From positions 1-48,835 of the forward strand of contig JAIPDL010000023.1 of NCBI GenBank assembly GCA_021737695.1: a stretch of 48,835 nucleotides of DNA, in the 5' to 3' direction. The DNA is from Desulfotignum sp. Lineage in GTDB: Bacteria > Desulfobacterota > Desulfobacteria > Desulfobacterales > Desulfobacteraceae. The notes below the pieces were generated by a model that saw only the letters and a list, made by a program, of their open reading frames with translations, ran no database searches and was not told where the DNA came from. The stretch's first letter is position 1; every line of letters starts with the position of its first letter. Position numbers and translations under genes: made by a program. Shown here one piece after another: positions 6,947-15,403 of the stretch.

Positions 6947-8380
6947 TTAGCTGGCATTTTTCTGTCGCAGGGTCCGTTCCACAATCTCGTCAATGGCGGC
7001 CGCCTGCTGGTTTGTCACCACCATCCGGGGCTCTTTTTCCAGCAGCGCCAGGGTCTTTTTCAATGCTTTGTCCCGGATGGACATGGCCCCTTTTTTCTCC
7101 CATTTTTCCCAGTTATCATGGTCAAACAGATCCGAATGCCACAGTTCGGTCTTGAACCGGGTAAAGGTGTGGGGGGACGCCAGCAGATTGCCCCCCGGTC
7201 CGGCCTGAGCCACCGCCTCCAGAGCCAGGGTATCGGCATCGATCCGGATGTCCCGCAGGGCATGACGGATAAATGCCATGCAATCGTTGCAGAACACCAT
7301 GTCCGCGTAATCCACCACCATGTCCGTATCCAGCTGCATGGCATCCATGAGGTCCGCCTTCAGGGAGGTCAGGGTTCCCACCATGCCGGTCTCGAACCCG
7401 GCCTGGGCATCCAGGACCTTGGCATCCCTGAGCATGGACGGCATGCGTATCGGCAGGTCCAGGAAGCGCCCCATCTGGGACATGGCCACCTTGAGTACGG
7501 CAAACTCAGGGCCGGCCATGGAGATATTGGCGGTCTGCATGTTCATGCCCCGGGCAAAACTGGTGTACACCAAAGGCGCCCCCGGTGACACCAGCTGGGA
7601 CAAGGTGATGCAGGCCAGGATCTCTGCGTGGGCCTGGGCTACCATGCCCGGAATGGTGACCGGGGCTGTGTTGCCCAAAATCGGGCCCGAACTGAGCATG
7701 ATCGGGATATGATGCTGGTTCATGGCCATCATGGCTTCCAGGGATTCCACATCCATGCCCAAAGGCGGCAGGGTCAGAACCCACCCGGAGATAAAGGGAC
7801 GCTGCAAAAATTCTTCCCTGGAACCGACTGCGGCCGCTGCCATATCCATGGCATCCAGCACCCCCTGCTCCCCCAGCACTCCGCCGGTGACGTGTTTGGT
7901 GGTGTGCTTGAGGCAGCCGGCCCAGGTGTACCAGTCACACACCCGGTGGTCCACATCCTGGGGGGTGACCGGTCCGCCGGACACCCGGACATGTTCCAGG
8001 TGTTCCGACAAATACACCAGGCGGTCCAGGTCCGCCATGCTGGCGGGACGTTTTTCGCCGGACCAGGGATCGATCACGCTGGTGGCCATGGTCATGCAGG
8101 CTAAGCCCGGGTCATGACGTTCAAAGGTCACATCTTTTTCCGGGTCCCGGGCGAAGAGGCGGAGGTCGTTTCTCTTGAGGGTAGTTGCAAGGGCGTTTTG
8201 GATCAGATCCTCTTTCAGGCAAACGATATCGGTATCCCGGATTTCGGCCCCGGCCCGCTCGAACAGTGCCAGGGCTTTTGGTGAGGGAAACCGCATGCCC
8301 ACCTCCTGCAGGATCTTGAGTGCGGCCTCGTGCAGCTGGCTGATCTCGTTGTCGGTCAGATATTGGATGGTCAGTTTCAT
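6947..8380 (-). CDS. MttB-family (non-pyrrolysine) amine methyltransferase
   Basis: The 477-residue protein belongs to the trimethylamine methyltransferase (MttB) superfamily. The N-terminus (LHEAALKILQEVGMRFPSPKALALFERAGA) and the glycine-rich GGVLGEQGVLDAM, MNQHHIPIMLSSGPILGNTAPVTIPG and GSREEF segments are typical. The frame is open throughout with no in-frame TAG, so it is a non-pyrrolysine member like glycine-betaine methyltransferase MtgB or proline-betaine methyltransferase MtpB. Such enzymes move a methyl group from a quaternary amine to a corrinoid protein. AAAGGA eight bases before the ATG at 8380 fixes the start; a GTG at 8398 is also open. It overlaps the FAD-subunit gene as ATGA and is the last gene of the catabolic operon. 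No corrinoid protein, RamA-type activator or second methyltransferase lies in the window. Confidence 0.88.
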   Translation of the reverse strand: MKLTIQYLTDNEISQLHEAALKILQEVGMRFPSPKALALFERAGAEIRDTDIVCLKEDLIQNALATTLKRNDLRLFARDPEKDVTFERHDPGLACMTMATSVIDPWSGEKRPASMADLDRLVYLSEHLEHVRVSGGPVTPQDVDHRVCDWYTWAGCLKHTTKHVTGGVLGEQGVLDAMDMAAAAVGSREEFLQRPFISGWVLTLPPLGMDVESLEAMMAMNQHHIPIMLSSGPILGNTAPVTIPGMVAQAHAEILACITLSQLVSPGAPLVYTSFARGMNMQTANISMAGPEFAVLKVAMSQMGRFLDLPIRMPSMLRDAKVLDAQAGFETGMVGTLTSLKADLMDAMQLDTDMVVDYADMVFCNDCMAFIRHALRDIRIDADTLALEAVAQAGPGGNLLASPHTFTRFKTELWHSDLFDHDNWEKWEKKGAMSIRDKALKKTLALLEKEPRMVVTNQQAAAIDEIVERTLRQKNAS

Positions 8381-9318
8381 GTCAAATCCTTTCGGCACGC
8401 CATGAGACAGCGTTTCACCAGGGTTTTTGCCACATCCTTCCGGTATCCGGCAGACGCTCTCAAGTCGGTGATGGGCGAGACAGCCGAGGCAGCCATCCCG
8501 GCACAGGCGTCCACGACCTGATCATCCAGCGGCTTTCCTGAAAGGAACTGTTCCGCGGCCGTCACCCGCACCGGGGTGGGGGCCACGGACCCCAAAGCGA
8601 TCCGGGCGGACTCGCAGACCCCGCCGGCCATGCCGATCCTGACGGCCGCCGACACCACCGAAATGATCACGGCGGTGCGGGTACCGATCTTTAAAAACGC
8701 GGCAGAGTCCTGGTCCTTGATCTTTGGAATGCAGATATGGGTCATCATCTGGCCGGGGGTCATCACCGACCGGCCCGGTCCGGTAAAAAAATCCGCCACC
8801 GGTACCGTGGTTTCCCCCCGGGCATCCTGGAGGATCACCGTGGCATCGGACACCAGCAGCGGCGGAGCCGTGTCCGCAGCGGGTGAAGCCATGCAAAGGT
8901 TCCCTCCCATGGTGGCGGTATTTCTCACCTGCAACGATGCCATCTGTTCCACAGCCCGGGCCAGCACCGGGCAGAAACCCTTTACATCCGGTGAGGTCAG
9001 AATCCGGGTCAGGGTCACTCCGGCCCCGATTTTCAGCATGTCCTCATGGGTCTCGATCTGGTTGAGGGCGTTGATTTTCGTTATATCCACAAGGTGCAGC
9101 CCCGGGTCGAACCGCCACCGTCCGGTGCGGATCGAAGGGATGACATCGGTGCACCCGGCCACGATCCTTGCTGCCGGCCCATGGATTTTGATCAGGTCCA
9201 TCAGTTCCGGCAATGTTTTCGGTGCATGGTATACCAGTTCCGGCATGGCCCGGGAACCGATAAAACTGCCGCCGGGTCTGGTTGTCATGGTTGTACGGTT
9301 TCCATTGGTATCAGACAT
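8377..9318 (-). CDS. Molybdenum hydroxylase FAD-binding subunit (CoxM/XdhB type)
   Basis: The 313-residue protein has the FAD-binding pattern of xanthine-dehydrogenase-family medium subunits: ARIVAGCTDVIPSI near residue 50 (usually AGGTDL) and ATMGGNLCMASPAADTAPPLL near residue 140, followed by a CODH-type C-terminal domain. It passes electrons from the [2Fe-2S] subunit to the final acceptor. I place the start at 9318, where AAAGGGGA precedes ATG; upstream in-frame codons reach 9369. Together with the next two genes on the same strand it makes a complete three-subunit molybdenum hydroxylase. The order large, small, medium is one of the usual ones. Its stop overlaps the methyltransferase start. 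Confidence 0.92.
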   Translation of the reverse strand: MSDTNGNRTTMTTRPGGSFIGSRAMPELVYHAPKTLPELMDLIKIHGPAARIVAGCTDVIPSIRTGRWRFDPGLHLVDITKINALNQIETHEDMLKIGAGVTLTRILTSPDVKGFCPVLARAVEQMASLQVRNTATMGGNLCMASPAADTAPPLLVSDATVILQDARGETTVPVADFFTGPGRSVMTPGQMMTHICIPKIKDQDSAAFLKIGTRTAVIISVVSAAVRIGMAGGVCESARIALGSVAPTPVRVTAAEQFLSGKPLDDQVVDACAGMAASAVSPITDLRASAGYRKDVAKTLVKRCLMACRKDLT

Positions 9319-9355
9319 GATATTCCCCTTTGTGTATCCCAATATATGGCTTTCT

Positions 9356-9844
9356 CTACCACCATTCACCAGCCATTTTCAATTTCTGGGCTGTTTTCAC
9401 CGACTTGACGATGTTGACATACCCGGTGCACCGGCACAGATTGCCTTCCAGTGTCTTGCGGATCACGGCATCGGTAAGTTCTGTGTCACCCGCCTTCCGG
9501 ATGAGGGCATAGGCGTTCATCAGCATGCCCGGTGTACAGAATCCGCACTGGATCCCCAGCTCATCGGTGAACGCCTTCATCAAAGGATGCGGGGTGCCGT
9601 CTTTCACCAGGCCTTCGGAGGTCATCACGGAGGCGCCCTGGACCGAAGCGGCCAGCACCAGGCAGGCGTTCACCGGTTCATCATCGAGCAGCACCGTGCA
9701 TGCCCCGCATTCCCCTTCTTCGCAACTGCGGTGCACACTGGTCATTCCGCCCTGGCCCCTGAGCACTTCCAAAAGGGTCTGGCCAGGGTCGATCATCAAG
9801 GTGGTTTCCTGGTTGTTCAGCACAAATGTCAATGGAATCTTCAT
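9356..9844 (-). CDS. Molybdenum hydroxylase [2Fe-2S] subunit (CoxS/XdhC-small type)
   Basis: The 162-residue protein carries both [2Fe-2S] clusters of this family. The plant-ferredoxin type is shown by RSCEEGECGACTVLLDD with the later NACL cysteine. The C-terminal helical type is shown by CGFCTPG and CRCTGY. Length is normal. The ATG at 9844 has GGGAG eight bases before it; an in-frame ATG at 9877 is less likely. It links the Mo-pterin subunit to the FAD subunit. The triplet hydroxylates a carbon next to a ring nitrogen, or an aldehyde, using water as oxygen source, which is a common first attack on N-heterocycles in anaerobes. Confidence 0.95.
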   Translation of the reverse strand: MKIPLTFVLNNQETTLMIDPGQTLLEVLRGQGGMTSVHRSCEEGECGACTVLLDDEPVNACLVLAASVQGASVMTSEGLVKDGTPHPLMKAFTDELGIQCGFCTPGMLMNAYALIRKAGDTELTDAVIRKTLEGNLCRCTGYVNIVKSVKTAQKLKMAGEWW

Positions 9845-9861
9845 GGTATTTCTCCCTTTTG

Positions 9862-9903
9862 AAGGGTCGATATTCAAAGGTCATTGTTCAAGGGTCGATT
9901 AAG
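9862..9903. repeat. Three imperfect 14-bp tandem repeats
   Basis: AAGGGTCGATATTC, AAAGGTCATTGTTC and AAGGGTCGATTAAG follow one another between the large and small subunit genes of the molybdenum hydroxylase. They are in the leader of the small-subunit gene. The purpose is unknown; slippage or an RNA-level element are both possible. Confidence 0.45.
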
Positions 9904-9948
9904 ACAAAAACCGGCCGTTGCTCACGGTTCTTCTGAAAAGTCAGCCAA

Positions 9949-12303
9949 TCACTCGTCCTGGCCTGTGGCCTTTCGTATCCAGGCCCTCACCTTTTCCGGG
10001 GTGGCGGGTGCGTCATTGACCCGGATCCCGAACGGGGTAAGCGCATCTTCGATGGCATCCAGGATCACCGCCTTGGACCCGATGATCGGGGCCTCTCCCA
10101 TCCCTTTGCTGCCGGTTTCGGAAAACGGGGACGGGGTTTCCAGGTGGGCGATCTCGATGTCCGGGGCTTCCACGGAGGTGGGGATCAGATAATTGGAAAA
10201 CGAGGTGTTCAGGAGTTTCCCGGTTTCATCGTAGTTGAGGCCCTCGTACAACGCCTCACCGATCCCCTGGACGATCCCGCCATGGATCTGTCCGTCCACT
10301 ACCTGGGCGTTGATGATGGTGCCGGCATCATGCACATGCACGTATTTGACAATCTGTGTCACGCCGGTGTCGATGTCCACCTCCACCACGGCAATGTCCG
10401 CGGACACGCAGAACGAGGTGTATGAAGACCCGCTTTCCGGAGTGGTGGGGCTGTACCAGGTGGTGGTGACATCCAGCAAATGATCATGGGCCTTGAGCAT
10501 TTCCGGATCCAGGCCCCGGGGGCCTGGAAAGAAGAACACTTTCTCCGCGAACCGGGCATAGGAGATCTTTTGTTCCGGTGCATCAGCCGGATAGATGAAT
10601 CCATTTTCCAGAACGACCTGGTCCGGGGATATTTTCAACACCGACGACGCACACTTCACCACTTTTTCCCGCAAAAGCCGGGCCGCCTTGGCTACGGCAC
10701 TGGCTGGATACACAGCGCCTCTGCTGGACAACGGCCCCTGCCCGATAAAATCGGAGGTCACTCGTTTTACATGAATTTGGGCCGGGTCCATGCCCAGGAT
10801 ATCCGCCACGATCGTTGCATGGGAGATTTCGGTGCCCTGGCCGATTTCAGTGCGGTCCGAATGCACCTCCACACTGCCGTCCGGCGTGATCAGGACCCGG
10901 GCTTCGGTGATGCCCCCCATCTGGCAGTTGGGCACCGCCACACCGGCGGGCTCGATGGCCGTGATCAGGCCGATGCCCAGGTACCGGCCCTGGGCTGCGA
11001 GCTTTTTCTTGCGTTCCCGGACCGATTCAAGGTCCGCCATTTCCATGGCTTTTTCAAGCACGGCCGGATAGTCTCCGCTGTCCAGTACATAATTGTTGAT
11101 CTGGTGATAGGGAAATTCATCCGGTTGGATGAAGTTTTTCATCCGAATCGCTTCCGGGGTCATGTTCAGCTGTTTGGCCACCTGATTGATGGCCGATTCG
11201 ATGAACTTGATGCCCTTGTCTTTGCCATAGCCCCGGTAGGCACAGTAAAAAGACTTGTTGGTCACCGTGCCGATGCCTTCCACGTGCATGCCCACCCACT
11301 TGTACATGTTGGTAGGGGACGAGCAGGCCGGAAAAATGCTTAATGCGGCAATGCCCTTGTTGGTGCTTTCCACGCCCAGGTCATGATATACAGTGGCATC
11401 GAGTCCCAGCAGGGTACCATCGTTCTTGAACGCTATCTTTCCCTCCCAGAACACATCCCGCTGGTGGGGGCCGGTGGTGACAAAATCCCGGTGGGGTTCC
11501 ATCCATTTCACGGGCCGTCCCGTGAGTTTGGATGCCAATGCCACCACGTTTTCCTTCCACGCGTGGATTTTCAGGCCGAACGCCCCGCCGATATCCACGG
11601 CATTGATTTTCACCTTGGCCTCGGGAATCCCCAGGGTCGCGGCAATGTTGTGCCTGGCCAGAAACGGGGTCTGAAACGATCCCCACATCTCCAGGGAATC
11701 GTTTTTCCGGTCATACACCCCCACACATCCCCGGGGTTCGATGGGGAGGCCGGTGACCCGGCCCTCCCGGTTGGTGACGTGCAGCACCTGGTCGGCCATG
11801 GCAAAGGCCTGCTCCGGATCCCCGAAATCAAACACCAGGTGCACCTGTTTGTTGTCTTCCCAATCCTCATACACTTTGGGGGCACCGGGTTCCAGGGCGG
11901 TGCGCAGGTCCCCGGCCAGGGGCAGGATGTCGTATTCCACCGTGACAAGGTCCGCGGCCTGCCGGGCGATCGCTTCGGTTTCCGCCACCACGGCCGCCAC
12001 GGGTTCACCATACCAGCGTACCTTGTCGGAAGAGATGGCATAGACTTCCGCCAGCCGCCAGGTCCATCCCTTGGAGGTAAAATTGGCCTGTACCGGCAAA
12101 TGCCGGGTATGGGCGGCCACCTCTTTTCCGGTAATGACGGTGATCACCCCGGACAGGGCAAGGGCCCGGGTGGTATCGATGGACACGATCCTGGCATGGG
12201 CGTGGGGACTGCCCACAAACACCAGGTGGCCCATGTTCATGAACTCGAGGTCATCGGCATACTCCCCTTTTCCCAGAATCAGGCGTTCTTCTCTTTTTTT
12301 CAT
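9949..12303 (-). CDS. Molybdenum hydroxylase large (molybdopterin) subunit
   Basis: The 784-residue protein is the catalytic subunit of the xanthine dehydrogenase/CoxL family. Residues from about 10 to 110 form the a/b hammerhead domain (GKGEYADDL, MGHLVFVGSPHAHARI). The cofactor-binding part follows, with IEPRGCVGVYD, DIGGAFGLKIHAWKE, the active-site loop AYRGYGKDKG and the catalytic glutamate in GSKGMGEAPIIG near residue 735. The loop differs from the AYRCSFR of true CO dehydrogenase, so it is not a CO oxidiser. GGAG eight bases before the ATG at 12303 supports that start over 12309. Neighbours (betaine transporter, MttB methyltransferase, PreA-like reductase) suggest an N-heterocycle as substrate. 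Specificity cannot be read from these motifs. Confidence 0.93.
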   Translation of the reverse strand: MKKREERLILGKGEYADDLEFMNMGHLVFVGSPHAHARIVSIDTTRALALSGVITVITGKEVAAHTRHLPVQANFTSKGWTWRLAEVYAISSDKVRWYGEPVAAVVAETEAIARQAADLVTVEYDILPLAGDLRTALEPGAPKVYEDWEDNKQVHLVFDFGDPEQAFAMADQVLHVTNREGRVTGLPIEPRGCVGVYDRKNDSLEMWGSFQTPFLARHNIAATLGIPEAKVKINAVDIGGAFGLKIHAWKENVVALASKLTGRPVKWMEPHRDFVTTGPHQRDVFWEGKIAFKNDGTLLGLDATVYHDLGVESTNKGIAALSIFPACSSPTNMYKWVGMHVEGIGTVTNKSFYCAYRGYGKDKGIKFIESAINQVAKQLNMTPEAIRMKNFIQPDEFPYHQINNYVLDSGDYPAVLEKAMEMADLESVRERKKKLAAQGRYLGIGLITAIEPAGVAVPNCQMGGITEARVLITPDGSVEVHSDRTEIGQGTEISHATIVADILGMDPAQIHVKRVTSDFIGQGPLSSRGAVYPASAVAKAARLLREKVVKCASSVLKISPDQVVLENGFIYPADAPEQKISYARFAEKVFFFPGPRGLDPEMLKAHDHLLDVTTTWYSPTTPESGSSYTSFCVSADIAVVEVDIDTGVTQIVKYVHVHDAGTIINAQVVDGQIHGGIVQGIGEALYEGLNYDETGKLLNTSFSNYLIPTSVEAPDIEIAHLETPSPFSETGSKGMGEAPIIGSKAVILDAIEDALTPFGIRVNDAPATPEKVRAWIRKATGQDE

Positions 12304-12341
12304 AACCATATCTCCTTTTCAGCCGCCCGGGCCCTGAAGGG

Positions 12342-13901
12342 TTATTTGTTGAACTGTTCGTGATACAGAGTTCTGGCCATCTGCGGCCCCCCCCACAGGG
12401 TAGGCAGCATGATGAACCCTACCGGCACGGCCGTGATCACGATAAATGACTGGAGTGCCCCGATACCGCCGGCCCCCATCTTGATGAGAATCGCGGCCAC
12501 AGCCCCCATGACGATAGCCCAGAACACCCGCATCTCTTTGGGGGGATCATCTTCGCCGGTCACGCAGATGGCAATGGACAATGACATGGAATCCCCGGTG
12601 GTGGCCAGAAAGATGAAGATCAGCACCAGGAACACGGGGATGAGCAGCGATGCCAGGGGCAGCTGACCCACCACGGCCAGCAGGGCTGCCGGCAGGCCGG
12701 CCTCATTGAGCGGACCTGAAATCACGCCGGGATTGTTCATTTCAAAGAAAATCCCGGTCCCCCCCAGGATGGTGAACCAGAAGTGCGTGGCCAACGGCGC
12801 GATCACCCCAACGGCCAGCATGATCTGACGGATGGTCCGGCCCCGGGAGATCCGGGCCACCAGCACGGCCATCAAAGGGCCATACCCCAGGAACCATCCC
12901 CAGAAAAACACGGTCCACCAGGACAGCCACCCGGTATCCCCACGGAACAGGCTGAGGATGGGGAAATCCCGGACATATGCCCCCATGGACTGGGTAAAGG
13001 TGTCAATGATGAACCCGCCAGGACCGATAATCAGAATCAGTGCCACCAGGGCCACGGTCATCAGCACATTGACCCGGCTTAAAAACTGGATGCCCCGGTG
13101 AAGCCCGGTGACAGCGGAAATAGTATACACGATTACCAGGGCGATGATGATGGCCAGCTGGGTGATATAGGCATCCGGGATCCCGAAGATCCGGTTCAGG
13201 GCGTAACTGATCTGGAGCCCCAGAAACCCAATGGGCCCGATGGTGCCGGCCGCCACCGCCAGGATGGAACAGCCTTCCGCCACCTGGCCCAGCCGGTTTT
13301 TCATGATCTTGTCCCCGAACACCGGATACAGAAGGCCCCGGGCCTGGAGCGGGTGCCCTTTATGGTAATGCACATACATGAGCACCACCGCCCCCAAAGT
13401 CCCCAGGATAGACCAGGCCAGGAACCCCCAGTGAAGGAAACTCTGTTCCATGGCCGGCACCACTGCCGCTTTGGTGGCGGATTCCACTCCGGTGAACACC
13501 GGCGGGGTGCTCAAAAAATAATACATGGGCTCGGCCGCGGACCAGAACACCCCGCCGCCGGCCAACAGTGTACACATGATGATGGAAATCCACCGGAATG
13601 TGCTCATCTCAGGGGTATCGATCTTGCCCAGCCGGACATCCCCATACCGGGAAACAGCCAGTCCCATGGCGATCAGGAAGTTGAGCAGCAGCAGCCACTG
13701 CCAGTAGGCCCCGAAATAGGTGCAGGACAACCCGAAAAACCGGTTCACCTGATTGGAAACAAACTCACTGTTGATCAGGGAGGCCACCACAAACAGGAGC
13801 AGAAACCCTCCGCTGATCAGAAAAACCAGCCATTCCATGTTCTTCCATTTAAAGCCGGTGGTTTCATTGGCACGTCCATCTGCTGTCATGTTGCCGTCCA
13901 T
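12342..13901 (-). CDS. BCCT-family betaine/carnitine/choline transporter
   Basis: The 519-residue membrane protein has the twelve-helix pattern of the betaine/carnitine/choline transporter family. The family signature is present around helix 8: WWTVFFWGWFLGYGPLMAVLVARISRGRT, and AGGGVFWSAAEPMYYFLS earlier matches the conserved stretch around the first aromatic box. AAGGAG six bases before the ATG supports the start. BCCT proteins carry zwitterionic or cationic quaternary ammonium compounds by Na+ or H+ symport or by exchange. Its place inside the operon between the Fe-S reductase and the molybdenum hydroxylase makes it the likely importer of the pathway substrate, which should therefore carry a quaternary nitrogen and probably a carboxylate. 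Confidence 0.94.
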   Translation of the reverse strand: MDGNMTADGRANETTGFKWKNMEWLVFLISGGFLLLFVVASLINSEFVSNQVNRFFGLSCTYFGAYWQWLLLLNFLIAMGLAVSRYGDVRLGKIDTPEMSTFRWISIIMCTLLAGGGVFWSAAEPMYYFLSTPPVFTGVESATKAAVVPAMEQSFLHWGFLAWSILGTLGAVVLMYVHYHKGHPLQARGLLYPVFGDKIMKNRLGQVAEGCSILAVAAGTIGPIGFLGLQISYALNRIFGIPDAYITQLAIIIALVIVYTISAVTGLHRGIQFLSRVNVLMTVALVALILIIGPGGFIIDTFTQSMGAYVRDFPILSLFRGDTGWLSWWTVFFWGWFLGYGPLMAVLVARISRGRTIRQIMLAVGVIAPLATHFWFTILGGTGIFFEMNNPGVISGPLNEAGLPAALLAVVGQLPLASLLIPVFLVLIFIFLATTGDSMSLSIAICVTGEDDPPKEMRVFWAIVMGAVAAILIKMGAGGIGALQSFIVITAVPVGFIMLPTLWGGPQMARTLYHEQFNK

Positions 13902-13974
13902 TTTTAACTCCTTTTTTTTTGGTTTGAGGGTGAGTTTTTATTCGATTCCCGGGTGTTTGCATCCGGGTTTTGCG

Positions 13975-15168
13975 TCACACCTGTTTCATTTCAATGGTTC
14001 CTTTCACCGGGCATACGGACAGGCATCCACCGCATCCCACGCAGTTTTCCTCTTTCACATAGGCGGTGTCGTCGCCCTGCTGCATGGCATCGGAAAAACA
14101 CACCTTCAGGCACATGCCGCAGTCAATACAAGTGTCCTTGTTCACAGATGCCTTTTCGTGAGGCATCTGGCTGTATTCCATGCACGCATCCGTGGCAATG
14201 CCCAGCATCTGGTCAATGGTGGCATACCCCTTGTCATCCATAAAAGTTTCCAGTCCCGCCACTTGCTTTGTCAGCCAGTCATACCCGTAACACATCACAG
14301 CCGAACACATCTGCACGATATGGGCACCGCTCATGATGAACATGACCACATCCCGCCAGTCATAGGCCCCGTTGGTGCCGGTAATGTCCAGTTTGTCCCC
14401 TAAGGCACACCGCACTTCATTGATCCACCGCAGGGTCAGCGGTTTGGTCCAGGGACCGCCTACCCCGGCCTTGCCGTAAATCAACGGTTTGCCGGTCTCG
14501 ATGTCCGGCACAAACCCGATGAACCGGTTGGTGAGGGTGACCGCCCTGGCCCCGGCTTTGTGGAGCATGTCTGAAAACTGCACCAGGTCCGTCACCTGGG
14601 GGGTGACCTTGATGATGATGGGCACCTTGACCGCCTCTGCCACTTTCTGGGTGATCTCGCACCCATACGCAAAATCCTGGCCCACGTTCATTCCGGTGCG
14701 GACTCCCGGCATGAGCTTGGGATGAGGGCAGCCAAAGTTCAGTTCGATCATGGGCACCCCGCCGTCCTCCATCCGTTTTCCTAAGTCCACCCATCCGTCC
14801 AGGGTAGTGGAGGCGATGGAGCCGATGACCTGGGCATCGTTCCGGGCGGCATAGGCCACGGTCTCGGTGATCTCCTTCATGAAATCTTCGGGCGGTTCCA
14901 GAGCCAGGCCGGAGCGGCTGTACAGGCTGAAGCTCCGGGGAACCTTGCCGTGGCACACCTCGTGCCGGGCATTGAGGAACCGCCATTTGGCCCGCTGGGT
15001 CAACTCTCGCATGGCCGGTGAATCGGTCATGGTCTTGGCGATCACAGCGCCGGCACCGGCATCGATGCATTTTTTCATGTTGGCGGCATTGAGGGTGGGT
15101 TCAGCGGAAGCCGCTGCCAGGGGGTTTTTGAATGTGACGTCGCAAAAAGTAACTCGTGTATCAGCCAT
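13975..15168 (-). CDS. PreA-like flavin/4Fe-4S ring reductase (dihydropyrimidine dehydrogenase family)
   Basis: The 397-residue protein has a dihydroorotate-dehydrogenase-type FMN barrel (FKNPLAAASAEPTLNA, IELNFGCPHPKLMPG, IIIKVTPQVTDL, TGTNGAYDWRD) followed by two C-terminal 4Fe-4S clusters (CIDCGMCLKVC near 347, CVGCGGCLSVCP near 376). This is the layout of PreA, the catalytic half of bacterial dihydropyrimidine dehydrogenase. The segment corresponding to ACGQDP, which carries the catalytic Cys in the mammalian enzyme, reads NVGQDF, so that Cys is absent. No PreT partner or hydantoinase is nearby. I infer a low-potential reductase acting on a related unsaturated N-heterocycle. AAGGA eight bases before the ATG at 15168 sets the start; an ATG at 15189 is also open. 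Confidence 0.85.
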   Translation of the reverse strand: MADTRVTFCDVTFKNPLAAASAEPTLNAANMKKCIDAGAGAVIAKTMTDSPAMRELTQRAKWRFLNARHEVCHGKVPRSFSLYSRSGLALEPPEDFMKEITETVAYAARNDAQVIGSIASTTLDGWVDLGKRMEDGGVPMIELNFGCPHPKLMPGVRTGMNVGQDFAYGCEITQKVAEAVKVPIIIKVTPQVTDLVQFSDMLHKAGARAVTLTNRFIGFVPDIETGKPLIYGKAGVGGPWTKPLTLRWINEVRCALGDKLDITGTNGAYDWRDVVMFIMSGAHIVQMCSAVMCYGYDWLTKQVAGLETFMDDKGYATIDQMLGIATDACMEYSQMPHEKASVNKDTCIDCGMCLKVCFSDAMQQGDDTAYVKEENCVGCGGCLSVCPVKGTIEMKQV

Positions 15169-15403
15169 ATTGCTTGTCCTTGTTTTCATGAAAATGTTAA
15201 AAGTTTTGCCAATACCTGGGGGCCTGGACTGCCATTTTTATCGGTTCTCCGAGCCATGATCGTTATCAACTAGCCGTCAGCACCCAGGCTCCAGTCATCC
15301 GGAACCTGTTCCCTGCTGATCTTTATCGACCGTCAGCCAAAGGCTGTCACCCGCCGGCAATGCTCCTGTATCGTCAAACCTGTCAGGGCATGGCGGTTGG
15401 CCA

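Noticed and set aside
8576-9862. 428-codon plus-strand frame opposite the molybdenum hydroxylase genes
   Set aside because: It covers two certain minus-strand genes and encodes nothing recognisable.
9949-12303. Aerobic CO dehydrogenase large subunit
   Set aside because: The active-site loop is AYRGYGKDKG and not AYRCSFR, so CO oxidation is unlikely.
13953-14403. Long plus-strand open frames opposite the PreA-like gene
   Set aside because: They are shadows of the minus-strand gene in this GC-rich DNA, with no ribosome-binding site or recognisable protein.
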